DNA of 60,471 bases. It comes from Sideroxyarcus sp. (GTDB taxonomy: Bacteria > Pseudomonadota > Gammaproteobacteria > Burkholderiales > Gallionellaceae). The notes under the pieces were generated by a model. The model made no database searches. It was not told the DNA's origin and saw only the letters and a program-made list of their open reading frames with translations. The translations under genes were made by a program, and so were the position numbers. Location of the stretch: positions 1 to 60,471 of the forward strand of contig JAUSBC010000031.1 of the NCBI GenBank assembly GCA_030652215.1. The letters run 5' to 3'. Every line of letters starts with the position of its first letter. Positions within the stretch are counted from its first letter, which is position 1. Of this stretch, positions 41,935 to 49,203 are shown in pieces.

Positions 41935-43386
41935 TTAGAAGCGATAGCTGTACAGCAATTGGTAGTTGGTCTGAGACATCTTCGAAGTCACGCCGGTGTT
42001 GGGATTTGTCGCCGATACTTCCGGCACAATCGTCACAGACATATCGAAGCTGGATGCAGCGTTGAACATATATCCGCCACCGAGGGTGTACTGATCCTTC
42101 ACGATAGCCGGGAACAACGCATTAAGGTAAGCATCCGGAACCGGGTTGCCTGAAGTCTGCAGACCAGCACGCAAAGTCAACTCTTGGGTTGCCTTGTACG
42201 CCGCCCCCAGCATGATTACATCTTGGTCCTTCCAGTTTTGATACAACGTCGCATCCAATGTTGTACCAGCAAAGCCGGCTGCAAGCGGGTTGGCTTGTGT
42301 GCCATCAGCAACGAAGGTCATCTTAAAATCCTTCATCACGGCCTTCCAGCCGATTCGCTTGTAATCGGCAACGACCAGCAACTGGTCATTCGCCTGGTAC
42401 GCGACGCCCATACCGTAGGTTTCCGGCCATTGGAAGTTTTTGACAGATATCTTGCCAGTCACCGGAATAGTCATCGCAGTGTATGTGCCGCTTGCAGCAC
42501 CTCCACCAAGCATGCCGTCATCCAAATTCGCATTGAAACTGACCTTCGCACCGTCGGCTTCCAGGTCACTCAAGGAAGTTTTTGAATGGTATGTACCGCC
42601 GATGGTTACCTGAGAATTGAGTTTATAGGTGAAGCCAATCTTTGCCGCAAAGCCGTTGCCTTTTGCTTTTCCTGAGAATTTATCGCCATTCGAAAAATCG
42701 AAATAGCCCCAATTCACCGGGTTGGCACCGTTGATGAACCCAGTACCGACCGCACCTCCAAATGCCGTCATCATCGTATTGCCTACGCTACCTAGAGTTT
42801 GAGAGCCGCCAAAGCTTCCGGCCATATCAAGAAACTGGGCTCCAGGCATCACCATCTTCAAATCCATGCTGGCCCAAACGAAATCGACCGAGCCCCCAAC
42901 CGCCAGTTGCTCATTCACATCGTATGCCAATGGAACGAGTGCACGTCCTACGCCAACCTCGGAGCGAACTTCGTTTCCGCTTCCCGCGCTCATGAAAGAG
43001 TTGCTTCCGTATTCTGTACCCATACCGCCTTGGGCAAACACACCAAAGCCGTAGGCCATCGGTCCATCCTTGCGCAAGTAACCCAAGGCTGGCATGTAAT
43101 ACGCGTCGCCGCTGGAGTCGGCAGTAGCGCCACCTGCCTCCGACTTCACTTTCGGCCCCATCACGCCAACAGCCACATCCAGGCGGCTGCCATTTGGCAT
43201 CAGTCCAATCGTCGCGGGGTTGTTCATCATGGCGGCAGAGCCATTGTCATACGCCATGGACGCTCCGCCCATCGCTGTGGAGACTGGGCCGTAGCCCTCC
43301 ATGTTCATGCCATTTGTAGCATAGGCGAATGGCGATGCCGCCATGCCCAGTGTAATTATCGAAGCTGCGATCTTATTGATTCTCAT
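41935..43386 (-). CDS. FadL/OmpP1-type outer-membrane transport protein
   Basis: 483 residues with a signal peptide (IITLGMAASPFAYA). The mature start NGMNMEGYGPVSTAMGGASMAYD and the MNNPATIG motif are typical of the FadL hatch; the C-terminus YSYRF ends in Phe, as for beta-barrel proteins. FadL-type channels admit hydrophobic compounds. Its position between dsrE/tusA and soxYZ suggests import of a hydrophobic sulfur substrate (elemental sulfur, polysulfane), but this is inference. A GGGAGAG ribosome site lies before the ATG. Confidence 0.88.
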   Translation of the reverse strand: MRINKIAASIITLGMAASPFAYATNGMNMEGYGPVSTAMGGASMAYDNGSAAMMNNPATIGLMPNGSRLDVAVGVMGPKVKSEAGGATADSSGDAYYMPALGYLRKDGPMAYGFGVFAQGGMGTEYGSNSFMSAGSGNEVRSEVGVGRALVPLAYDVNEQLAVGGSVDFVWASMDLKMVMPGAQFLDMAGSFGGSQTLGSVGNTMMTAFGGAVGTGFINGANPVNWGYFDFSNGDKFSGKAKGNGFAAKIGFTYKLNSQVTIGGTYHSKTSLSDLEADGAKVSFNANLDDGMLGGGAASGTYTAMTIPVTGKISVKNFQWPETYGMGVAYQANDQLLVVADYKRIGWKAVMKDFKMTFVADGTQANPLAAGFAGTTLDATLYQNWKDQDVIMLGAAYKATQELTLRAGLQTSGNPVPDAYLNALFPAIVKDQYTLGGGYMFNAASSFDMSVTIVPEVSATNPNTGVTSKMSQTNYQLLYSYRF

Positions 43387-43407
43387 TGCTTCTCTCTCCC
43401 GAATTGT

Positions 43408-43432
43408 GCGGGACGCCCCAATGGCATCCCGC
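43408..43432. repeat. Hairpin between dsrE-like and porin genes
   Basis: GCGGGACGCC/GGCATCCCGC arms with one mismatch around CCAAT. No T-run follows on the minus strand, so it is more likely an mRNA-stability or partial attenuation element than a terminator. Confidence 0.5.
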
Positions 43433-43469
43433 TGTGAAACATCCTCTTGATCCTGCTGCGACCTCCGCT

Positions 43470-43940
43470 TTATACGAACAGACAGATGTCGGTGTCCCCG
43501 GCGAAGCCCATGAATGTTGCGGCGCCACCGTATTCAACCTGGTCGATGAACTCGCTCTTGTCGAACTCGAACAGATCGACAGTCATCTGGCAGGCGACGA
43601 ATTTCACGTCGGCTTCCAGGCACAGGTCGCGCAACTCTTCCAGAGAGGCGACGCCGTGTTTTTTGAGTTTCTGCTTCATCATCATGGTTGCCATGGATTC
43701 CATGCCGGGCAACATCTGCACCATGACCGGCATGGGAATCGGCATCGGCATCGCGGGGTTGGCCAACGGGCTGATCATCACGTTGGACAGATCCTTGCGC
43801 AGCAGTTGCAGGCCGTAGAAGGTGAAGAACACTTGAACGTCGTAGCCCAGCGCAGCAGCGGTGGATGCCAGAATGAACGGCGGATACGCCATATCCAGCG
43901 TTCCCTTGGTGGCGATGATCGCCATTTTCTTGTTAGCCAT
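43470..43940 (-). CDS. DsrE/DsrF-like (DsrE2-type) sulfur carrier protein
   Basis: 156 residues. MAIIATKGTLDMAYPPFILASTAAALGYDVQVFFTFYGL (shown in pieces here: start, AAALGYDVQVFF) is the DsrE/F fold; the middle carries MPMPIPMPVMVQMLPGM, a Met/Pro-rich segment of the DsrE2 type. Conserved Cys residues are in LRDLCLEA and FVACQMTVDLF; the second is the probable persulfide carrier. DsrE2 proteins exchange sulfane sulfur with TusA, which is encoded 37 bases upstream. AAGGGG precedes the ATG. Confidence 0.88.
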   Translation of the reverse strand: MANKKMAIIATKGTLDMAYPPFILASTAAALGYDVQVFFTFYGLQLLRKDLSNVMISPLANPAMPMPIPMPVMVQMLPGMESMATMMMKQKLKKHGVASLEELRDLCLEADVKFVACQMTVDLFEFDKSEFIDQVEYGGAATFMGFAGDTDICLFV

Positions 43941-43977
43941 ACTTACCCCTTGATTTGATCGGTTGAAGGAACTCTGA

Positions 43978-44205
43978 TTACTTCTTCTTCATGTAGAACA
44001 CGAATTCGCCATTGACTTCTTCCTGGGCCAGCAGCGGGTTACCAGTCTGCTCGGCGAAAGCGGCCATATCCTTTACGGAGCCGGTGTCGGTCGAAATGAC
44101 CTTGAGTACCTGGCCGCTGGTCATGTCGTTCAAAGACTTTTTGGTCTTCACGATAGGCAGGGGGCAGGACAGGCCGCGAGCGTTCAATTCTTTATCGAAA
44201 TTCAT
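43978..44205 (-). CDS. tusA: TusA-like sulfur carrier
   Basis: 75 residues. The CPxP motif (GLSCPLPIVKTKKSL) with the persulfide Cys14 is intact, followed by VLKVISTDTGSVKDMAAFA and the FVFYMKKK end. In sulfur oxidisers TusA passes sulfane sulfur from DsrE-type proteins to Dsr or Hdr-like oxidation systems in the cytoplasm. GTAGGAG lies upstream. It is first in the tusA-dsrE unit, under the composite operator at 44302-44346. Confidence 0.94.
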   Translation of the reverse strand: MNFDKELNARGLSCPLPIVKTKKSLNDMTSGQVLKVISTDTGSVKDMAAFAEQTGNPLLAQEEVNGEFVFYMKKK

Positions 44206-44277
44206 TGTTTTCTTCTCCTACGAGTTAGTTAGAACTGTTTCTGAAAAAAGTGCGTTACCGCACAAAACTTGAGTAGC

Positions 44278-44283
44278 ATTATA
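44278..44283 (-). promoter_or_regulatory. Candidate -10 box of tusA
   Basis: A perfect TATAAT on the minus strand, about 73 bases before the tusA ATG. The sequence 17 bases further upstream (GACGCT) is a poor -35, as expected for an activator-dependent promoter. It lies 48 bases from the TAACCC dyad. Confidence 0.6.
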
Positions 44284-44301
44284 GGATTAATCTCGCCATC
44301 A

Positions 44302-44346
44302 GCGTCCATAGCCACGAAGGGGTAATAAACTAACCCATTGGGGTTA
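44302..44346 (-). promoter_or_regulatory. Composite operator of tusA (dyad plus 14-bp box)
   Basis: The dyad TAACCC-N4-GGGTTA (44331-44346) stands 15 bases upstream of the box GTGGCTATGGACGC (44302-44315, read on the minus strand). An almost identical pair lies before soxY2 at 49107-49152. The box partly overlaps the expected -35 region and the dyad is at about -60, a position usual for an activator site. Confidence 0.7.
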
Positions 44347-44400
44347 TGTGACGAAACGGGTTCATATATCCCTACTGCACCCATACGTATCATATCCTTA

Positions 44401-44435
44401 AATAAAAAAACAAACCCGGCCGAAGCAGGGTTTGT
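44401..44435 (-). terminator. Rho-independent terminator after fccB
   Basis: Stem ACAAACCC/GGGTTTGT with a 10-base loop followed on the minus strand by TTTTTTTATT, 23 bases past the fccB stop. It isolates the fccAB transcript from the tusA promoter. Confidence 0.9.
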
Positions 44436-44457
44436 TTTTCGTTTCATACTGCCTGAA

Positions 44458-45726
44458 TCAGGAAGACATCTCGGTGAGAATGTTCTTGACCCAGCTTTGG
44501 GCATACACCGCTTCCAGTTCGGACAGGTCCGGAGAGACCCCGACAGAGCCGGCTACCGGCACGATCGCGTTCTTCTCCTTGTCCACCGTATAGACGCCGG
44601 TCACGCTGACCGCTTCCTTGGCCGACAGGAAGCTGTAGCAGGTGTTGACGCCGGACATCTCGGTGAGCTCCCTGCCGTTCATCCGGGCCACGATGTTGGT
44701 GGCGCAGACCTTGGCTTCGGAGTTGGCCGAGTAGCCGGACTTGGGCATGGCACCCGCGATGGAGGAGTCGCCGATGACATGGATGTCCTTCTTCAGGGTG
44801 GATTCGAAAGTCATCGGATTGACCGGGCACCACTTGCCATCGGGACCGACCAGACCGGCCACATGGGCGATATGCCCTGCCTTCTGCGGCGGGATAATGT
44901 TGATGACGTCGCCCTTGACCTCTTCGATGCCCTCGATCAGCACGGTCATGTTCTTGTTGTCCACTTCGGTGACCTTCTTGGCCGGACGGTAGTCGATGAG
45001 ACCGTCGTAGTGCTTCTTCCAACCCTTCAGGAACAGACCCTTCTTGGAGACGATGTCCGGATTCGCATCCAGCACGATGATCTTGGAACCGGGCTTGTTC
45101 TGCTTGAGGTACATGGCGATCATGCTGGTACGCTCGTAAGGTCCGGGCGGGCAGCGGAACGGTGCCAGGGGGATGGACAGCACAACGGTGCCGCCCGGCT
45201 TCATGGCTTCGAGCTGCTTGCGCAGCAACACGGTCTGCGGACCGGCCTTCCAGGCGTGCGGCATGATTTCCGCGTCATAGCCCTTGATCTCGTCAGTACG
45301 GAACTCGATGCCGGGCGAGACGATGAGGCTGTCGTAGTTGAACACGCCCTTGCTGGTCGTCACGCTGTGCGCTGCGGCATTGATGCCGGTGACTTCCGCC
45401 TGCACCATTTTGATGCCGTGGTTGGCCGCCAGCTTGTCGTACTTGATGGTCAGCGAGGACAGGTCGGGCAGGATGCCGCCCAGATAGAGGTTGCTGAACG
45501 GGCAGGAGATGTAATGGTCGTTGCGCTCGATCAGGGTTACTTCGATGGTGGAATCCATCATGCGGATGTACTTGGCCGCAATCGTGCCGCCGTAGCCGCC
45601 GCCGATTACCACCACTTTGCGTCCGCCCTTGGGCTTGGACGTCGAGGCACAGCCTGCGAGGCCGAGCGTTGCAGCACCCGCTCCAGCGCCGAGGAGTTTC
45701 AGGAAATTTCTGCGTTCCATAGTCAT
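44458..45726 (-). CDS. fccB: FccB-like flavoprotein, sulfide dehydrogenase subunit
   Basis: 422 residues from the ATG of MTMERRNF with GGGAGAA upstream. A Tat signal (ERRNFLKLLGAGAGAATLG) ends in LAGC, which is also a possible lipobox. The FAD fold starts at KVVVIGGGYGGTIAAKYI; the redox cysteines are in HYISCPFSNLY and GVNTCYSFLS, and the C-terminal half has DIHVIGDSSIAGAMPKSGYSA (pieces). It oxidises sulfide to sulfur and passes electrons to the diheme FccA encoded directly upstream (16-base gap). Sulfide:quinone reductase is the alternative, but the leader and FccA partner favour FccB. Confidence 0.93.
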   Translation of the reverse strand: MTMERRNFLKLLGAGAGAATLGLAGCASTSKPKGGRKVVVIGGGYGGTIAAKYIRMMDSTIEVTLIERNDHYISCPFSNLYLGGILPDLSSLTIKYDKLAANHGIKMVQAEVTGINAAAHSVTTSKGVFNYDSLIVSPGIEFRTDEIKGYDAEIMPHAWKAGPQTVLLRKQLEAMKPGGTVVLSIPLAPFRCPPGPYERTSMIAMYLKQNKPGSKIIVLDANPDIVSKKGLFLKGWKKHYDGLIDYRPAKKVTEVDNKNMTVLIEGIEEVKGDVINIIPPQKAGHIAHVAGLVGPDGKWCPVNPMTFESTLKKDIHVIGDSSIAGAMPKSGYSANSEAKVCATNIVARMNGRELTEMSGVNTCYSFLSAKEAVSVTGVYTVDKEKNAIVPVAGSVGVSPDLSELEAVYAQSWVKNILTEMSS

Positions 45727-45742
45727 ATCGTTATTCTCCCTG

Positions 45743-46321
45743 TTATTTCTGGCTGGCATAGAAATGTGCAACGGCTTCCCAGTCGGCATCAGTCAGCGGC
45801 TTCACCTTCTCCGCTTTTTTGTCCGACATTTTGCGTGCGCCGCTCTGGAACTCGTTCATCTGGATTTGCAGGTACGTGAGCCACTGTCCGGCGACGATAG
45901 GAGTGTCTTCCTCGAACTCCTTGCCGTTTTCCAGATGGCAACGCTTGCAGGCGTTGTCATAGACGGTCTTGCCCTTGGCAACCAGAACAGGATCTACCGC
46001 TGTGTTCTGGGCTTGCGGCTTCTGCTTGGCAAAGAAGTCAGCCATCGCGACGATCTGTTCGTCGGAATAGCCCTTGGCCAGACGTCCCATTACGGTTGCA
46101 GGACGCTCGCCGCTCTTGAACTTCTTCATGGCGTCGATGAAAAACACCTTCGACTGGCCGGCCAGGCTGGGCATGCTCGGTCCGGCACTTGCGCCGTGAG
46201 TACCGTGGCAACCCGCACAGGCGTTGGACAGCATTGCCGCGCTGGGCGGCATCGCATACGCCACTGTCGACACGACCAGTGCACTGAGTGCCAAGGCCAT
46301 CTCACTCCATTTTATTCTCAT
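45743..46321 (-). CDS. fccA: FccA-like diheme cytochrome c
   Basis: 192 residues with a signal peptide (LSALVVSTVAYA). Two class I cytochrome domains carry CAGCH (35-39) in NACAGCHGTHGASAGPSMP and CKRCH (125-129) in YDNACKRCHLENG; distal Met residues are probably in the MPSLAGQ/VMGRLAKGYSD and MSDKKAEK segments. It accepts electrons from FccB. A GAGGAG ribosome site lies 6 bases before the ATG. It is preceded by a short tract rich in TACTRCTGTA-like words (46380-46425) of no known function. Confidence 0.92.
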   Translation of the reverse strand: MRIKWSEMALALSALVVSTVAYAMPPSAAMLSNACAGCHGTHGASAGPSMPSLAGQSKVFFIDAMKKFKSGERPATVMGRLAKGYSDEQIVAMADFFAKQKPQAQNTAVDPVLVAKGKTVYDNACKRCHLENGKEFEEDTPIVAGQWLTYLQIQMNEFQSGARKMSDKKAEKVKPLTDADWEAVAHFYASQK

Positions 46322-46436
46322 GTTTTGCTCCTCTCTCTGTGAAAAACGCTCCCTAAGCGGGCCTGTATGATCCCGCTGCTTGTACTACTGTATTGCTCTA
46401 CTGCCGTACTGCTGTACTACTTATTGTTGTCTTGTT

Positions 46437-47447
46437 TTACGGCTTAACCGCATTGAAATCGGCAGCGGCGTTATCCAGTCCGAGCGTGTAACCCAAGGAC
46501 ACTTGGTGGAAACGTCCGTCGGCATTGTCGTCGTGGATGGCAAAGCCGATGTTGTAGAGCTTGCCTGCCGCAATGGCATGGTCGCCCTTGCCGCCGGCCG
46601 CCAGCGTGCGTTCGAAAATGACCGTCCAGTGCTTGCCGCTCTTCTTGCCTTCGGCCTTGATCAGGCTCTTGCCGCCGCCCATGTGGCGCGAATCGAGCAC
46701 GTAGCCGTCGACTGCCTTGTCCTTGCTGTTGAACTGGATCAGGTCCATGAACTTGCCTTCTTTGAGCGCAGCCTCGATTTCGGCGTCGGACTTGAGCTTG
46801 TCCCATCCGCCTCGGGTATTGCCGGTCACGCTGAGCCCGGTGCGCGATTCCTTGAGGTACTTGGTGACGCCGTCGCCCCAGCCCAGTTCCTTGGCCTTGG
46901 CGTGCCCCTTGGCGCCCGCATCGTTCGCATCCGACATGCCGCGCAAGTCCTGGTGGCAGGTTGCCCAGCAACCGCCGCGATCGGCATATTCAACCTTGTT
47001 TTCATCGAACATCACGGTCAGCTTGGTATCGTTCTTGGGGTCCATCTTCTTGCCGCTGCCGGCCTTGGGCGTATCCCACTCGAAGCGCAGGTAAAGCTTG
47101 TCGCCGTCATGCGCGGCCTGCACGGTGACCGGGATGGAACCGGCCTTGCCCTTGGGCACCTCGTTGTCCAGCGGCTTGCGCTCGTTGCCCACCGGCTTGC
47201 CGGCGACGATCTTGTCGCCGATCTCCACCGCATCGGTGTCGTGGCATTTCACGCAGGCGCGCTTCTTTTCCAGGATCTGGTTGGCAGCAGAATGGTCCTT
47301 CTTGATCAGCACCCATTCCAGGCCGGACTGGCCGGGATAGAACAGCGGCACTTTGACGGCAGGCACCTTGCTCCAGTCGGGGGCCGCCAGCACGGGACCG
47401 GCGATCAGGGCGCTCATCAGGGTAACAGCGATTTTCTTCATCTTCAT
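46437..47447 (-). CDS. Periplasmic cytochrome with CxxCH and CX3CH, ethylbenzene-dehydrogenase-related heme domain
   Basis: 336 residues with a signal peptide (MSALIAGPVLAA). Heme motif 1 is CVKCH (65-69). Motif 2 is CWATCH (160-165), a CX3CH spacing, in RGGCWATCHQDLRGM. The C-terminal part (WTVIFERTLAAGG, NIGFAIHDDNADGRFHQVSLGYTLGLD) belongs to the ethylbenzene dehydrogenase-type heme-binding fold. It lies next to a NapC/NirT-type tetraheme protein, suggesting that the two pass electrons between the quinone pool and periplasmic cytochromes. The partner enzyme is unknown. Start choice: GGAG is 3 bases before the first ATG and 9 before the second. Confidence 0.82.
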   Translation of the reverse strand: MKMKKIAVTLMSALIAGPVLAAPDWSKVPAVKVPLFYPGQSGLEWVLIKKDHSAANQILEKKRACVKCHDTDAVEIGDKIVAGKPVGNERKPLDNEVPKGKAGSIPVTVQAAHDGDKLYLRFEWDTPKAGSGKKMDPKNDTKLTVMFDENKVEYADRGGCWATCHQDLRGMSDANDAGAKGHAKAKELGWGDGVTKYLKESRTGLSVTGNTRGGWDKLKSDAEIEAALKEGKFMDLIQFNSKDKAVDGYVLDSRHMGGGKSLIKAEGKKSGKHWTVIFERTLAAGGKGDHAIAAGKLYNIGFAIHDDNADGRFHQVSLGYTLGLDNAAADFNAVKP

Positions 47448-47506
47448 TGACTCCGTGTAGGTGTATTGACTGCGGAGCGGCGTGGCAGCCGCCCCGCCAT
47501 GCCGCC

Positions 47507-48148
47507 TCAGATTGCGGCCGGCGCTTCCTCTTCTTTTGGCTCCAGTTGCTGATGGACCGGCTTGTGCGCGATGCCTTTATGGCAAACGATACAAGTTATC
47601 TTGTCTTCCTGCGCTTCCTCGTGCTTGATCTGGGAACGTGATTTCTGCTTGGTCGGATCCATGGTGGCAAAATTGTGGCAGTTGCGGCATTCCTTGGAAT
47701 CCCGGCTCTCCATCCGCTCCCACACACGCTTGGCCATGGTCAGCCGGTGTGCCTCGAACTTCTCCGGCGTATCCACGATGCCGGTGATGTGGCCGATGAT
47801 GTCGCGGGCTGCAATCAGTTTCTGCAGGGACTTGTACATGTAATCGACGGGAGTTTTGCTGCTGGCCACGTGACAGTCGGCGCAATTTACGGTGGTGCCG
47901 CTGCGGTTCTTGTAGTGAACCGTCTGCTTGAGCTCTTCGTAAGGGATTGTCATTTCATGACAGGAGGTGCAGAACTCGGAGCGGTTGGTCCACTCCATGC
48001 CCATGTTTAGACCGCCCCACATGACGATGCCCAGTGCCATACCAACAACGAGCAGGAATAAAAACGAGCACTTCGGCGGGCGCTTCAGTCTCGCCCAGAT
48101 GCCTTCCTTAGGGGCGTGTTTAGCCCCGTTCTTCGATTCTTCGACCAT
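47507..48148 (-). CDS. NapC/NirT-type tetraheme cytochrome c
   Basis: 213 residues. One N-terminal membrane helix (about 30-50, CSFLFLLVVGMALGIVMWGG) anchors a periplasmic domain with four CxxCH motifs: CTSCHEM, CADCHVA, CRNCHNF and CIVCHKG. These proteins oxidise menaquinol or ubiquinol and hand electrons to periplasmic reductases, or run in reverse. A charged acidic/basic tail (QQLEPKEEEAPAA) ends the protein. A strong GAGGAAGGG precedes the ATG. It lies 59 bases upstream of the CX3CH cytochrome and begins the cytochrome-fccAB run. Confidence 0.93.
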   Translation of the reverse strand: MVEESKNGAKHAPKEGIWARLKRPPKCSFLFLLVVGMALGIVMWGGLNMGMEWTNRSEFCTSCHEMTIPYEELKQTVHYKNRSGTTVNCADCHVASSKTPVDYMYKSLQKLIAARDIIGHITGIVDTPEKFEAHRLTMAKRVWERMESRDSKECRNCHNFATMDPTKQKSRSQIKHEEAQEDKITCIVCHKGIAHKPVHQQLEPKEEEAPAAI

Positions 48149-48196
48149 CTCTTCCCTTCCTCTATATATTTATTATGTACAGCTTATTTTTGCAGC

Positions 48197-48232
48197 CAGG
48201 TAAAACTAAAGCCCGTCCTTTTCAGAGGCGGG
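48197..48232 (-). terminator. Terminator after soxZ2
   Basis: GCCCGTC/GGCGGGC stem (one G-U pair) with a 9-base loop, followed on the minus strand by TTTAGTTTTA. It lies about 20 bases past the soxZ2 stop and ends the second soxYZ unit. Confidence 0.7.
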
Positions 48233-48252
48233 CCCAGTACTGAAGTGTAAGG

Positions 48253-48564
48253 TCAGCCAACCTCCACTTCGTCAAACCTCTTGTCGCCGCGGTTATCCAC
48301 CCACGAGAGCGAAACCTTGTCTCCGGCCTTGCCTCCCTTGATGCGAAATACAAGATAGGGATTCTTGGACACGGATGTGCCGAATTCTCCATCCAGCACG
48401 ACTTTTCCGTTGTGTTCCACCTTGAATTCGGTGATGTACCAGGCCGGCACGATATTGCCCGTCTCGTCTTTGCGGCGGCCGTTTTCCATTTCGTGCTGCA
48501 TCAGTGCGCGGACTTCGGTAACCCCGTCCTTGAGGGATGCGCGCATCTTGGTCGGATTAGCCAT
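48253..48564 (-). CDS. soxZ: SoxZ (copy 2)
   Basis: 103 residues, clearly SoxZ (MRASLKDGVTEVRALMQHEMENG, PAWYITEFKVEHNGKVVLDGEFG, SVSKNPYLVFRIKGG, VSLSWVDNRGDKRFDEVE). It differs from copy 1 at many positions, so the duplication is old or one copy was acquired. Its ATG overlaps the soxY2 stop (TGATG), which ensures a balanced heterodimer. Confidence 0.95.
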   Translation of the reverse strand: MANPTKMRASLKDGVTEVRALMQHEMENGRRKDETGNIVPAWYITEFKVEHNGKVVLDGEFGTSVSKNPYLVFRIKGGKAGDKVSLSWVDNRGDKRFDEVEVG

Positions 48565-49046
48565 CAGCAGCCTCCCGCAGTAACTTTGACTTCGGTGGAT
48601 GCGCGGTAAAACTTGCCGTCGGCCTTGACCAGAACGATCACGGCAGAGGTCTGCGCCATCTTGATGCGTGCAGTAATGAAACCTTCCAGCCCTTCGGAAA
48701 TGTTAAAACTGGCCGCGAGAATGGTTGGATTCTTTTCCACGAGTATGGAAATCTGCTGCGTGCGCGGAAGCGAGCTTTCGACCGTGACCGGCACCGTTGC
48801 GCCGTTTTCGGCGATGTCCGGCGCGGTTAGTTTGATGAGCGCGCTATCGACAGGGGTGATTCCGCCAAGCGCGTCCAATGCTTCGCTCAGTGTCTTGGCC
48901 TCGAATGCCGCCTTGTTCGTGGCAGCCCAGGCAGCGCCCGGAACCAGGCCCAGTAGAGTGAAAAGGGCCAACAAACCGAGGCTGCCACTCTCTTTGAGCG
49001 CCTGGCGGCGTCCCATATCTACCGAACTGAAATTGCGTCCATGCAT
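48564..49046 (-). CDS. soxY: SoxY (copy 2) ending in GGC
   Basis: 160 residues with a Tat signal (GRRQALKESGSLGLLALFTLLG). The body follows copy 1 (DSALIKLTAPDIAENGATVPVTV, ISILVEKNPTILAASFN, KMAQTSAVIVLVKADGKFY), but the C-terminus is KVTAGGC and stops there, without the two Gly that follow the carrier Cys in canonical SoxY. The Cys itself is kept. The stop is read directly in the sequence (GGC TGC TGA). GGAAGGG precedes the ATG. It is controlled by the composite operator at 49107-49152. Confidence 0.94.
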   Translation of the reverse strand: MHGRNFSSVDMGRRQALKESGSLGLLALFTLLGLVPGAAWAATNKAAFEAKTLSEALDALGGITPVDSALIKLTAPDIAENGATVPVTVESSLPRTQQISILVEKNPTILAASFNISEGLEGFITARIKMAQTSAVIVLVKADGKFYRASTEVKVTAGGC

Positions 49047-49075
49047 CTAATACCCTTCCAAAAATGGATACTACA

Positions 49076-49081
49076 TTTGTA
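49076..49081 (-). promoter_or_regulatory. Candidate -10 box of soxY2
   Basis: TACAAA on the minus strand about 30 bases before the ATG, preceded by GAGATCAAATCC, which resembles the GAGATTAATCC before the tusA -10. It matches the consensus less well than the tusA box. Confidence 0.4.
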
Positions 49082-49106
49082 GGGATTTGATCTCACGCTC
49101 CGTCTC

Positions 49107-49152
49107 GCGTCCATAACCACCAAGAGTGGACCGAAATAACCCTAAAGGGTTA
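49107..49152 (-). promoter_or_regulatory. Composite operator of soxY2 (dyad plus 14-bp box)
   Basis: The dyad TAACCC-N4-GGGTTA (49137-49152) is followed 16 bases downstream by GTGGTTATGGACGC (49107-49120, minus strand), 13 of 14 bases identical to the tusA box. It is the only other place in the window where both parts occur together. Confidence 0.7.
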
Positions 49153-49203
49153 GCCAAATACTCCAGCATTCACCCGCTTTATGCAAGCAGCCCTAACCAT
49201 ATA

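Noticed and set aside
44229-44504. Minus-strand open frame of 91 codons between fccB and tusA
   Set aside because: It covers the fccB terminator and the tusA promoter and has no ribosome site or family resemblance.
44458-45789. Longer start for fccB giving an N-terminal extension before the Tat signal
   Set aside because: The ATG at 45726 has a good ribosome site and puts the twin-arginine motif at the N-terminus. The extension would reach into fccA.
44338-45879. Long plus-strand open frame (513 codons) opposite fccB
   Set aside because: It is a shadow of the flavoprotein gene and runs through a terminator hairpin at its start.
46380-46430. Repeated TACTRCTGTA-like words before fccA as a CRISPR or iteron array
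   Set aside because: The words are short, irregularly spaced and imperfect, with no cas or replication gene near.
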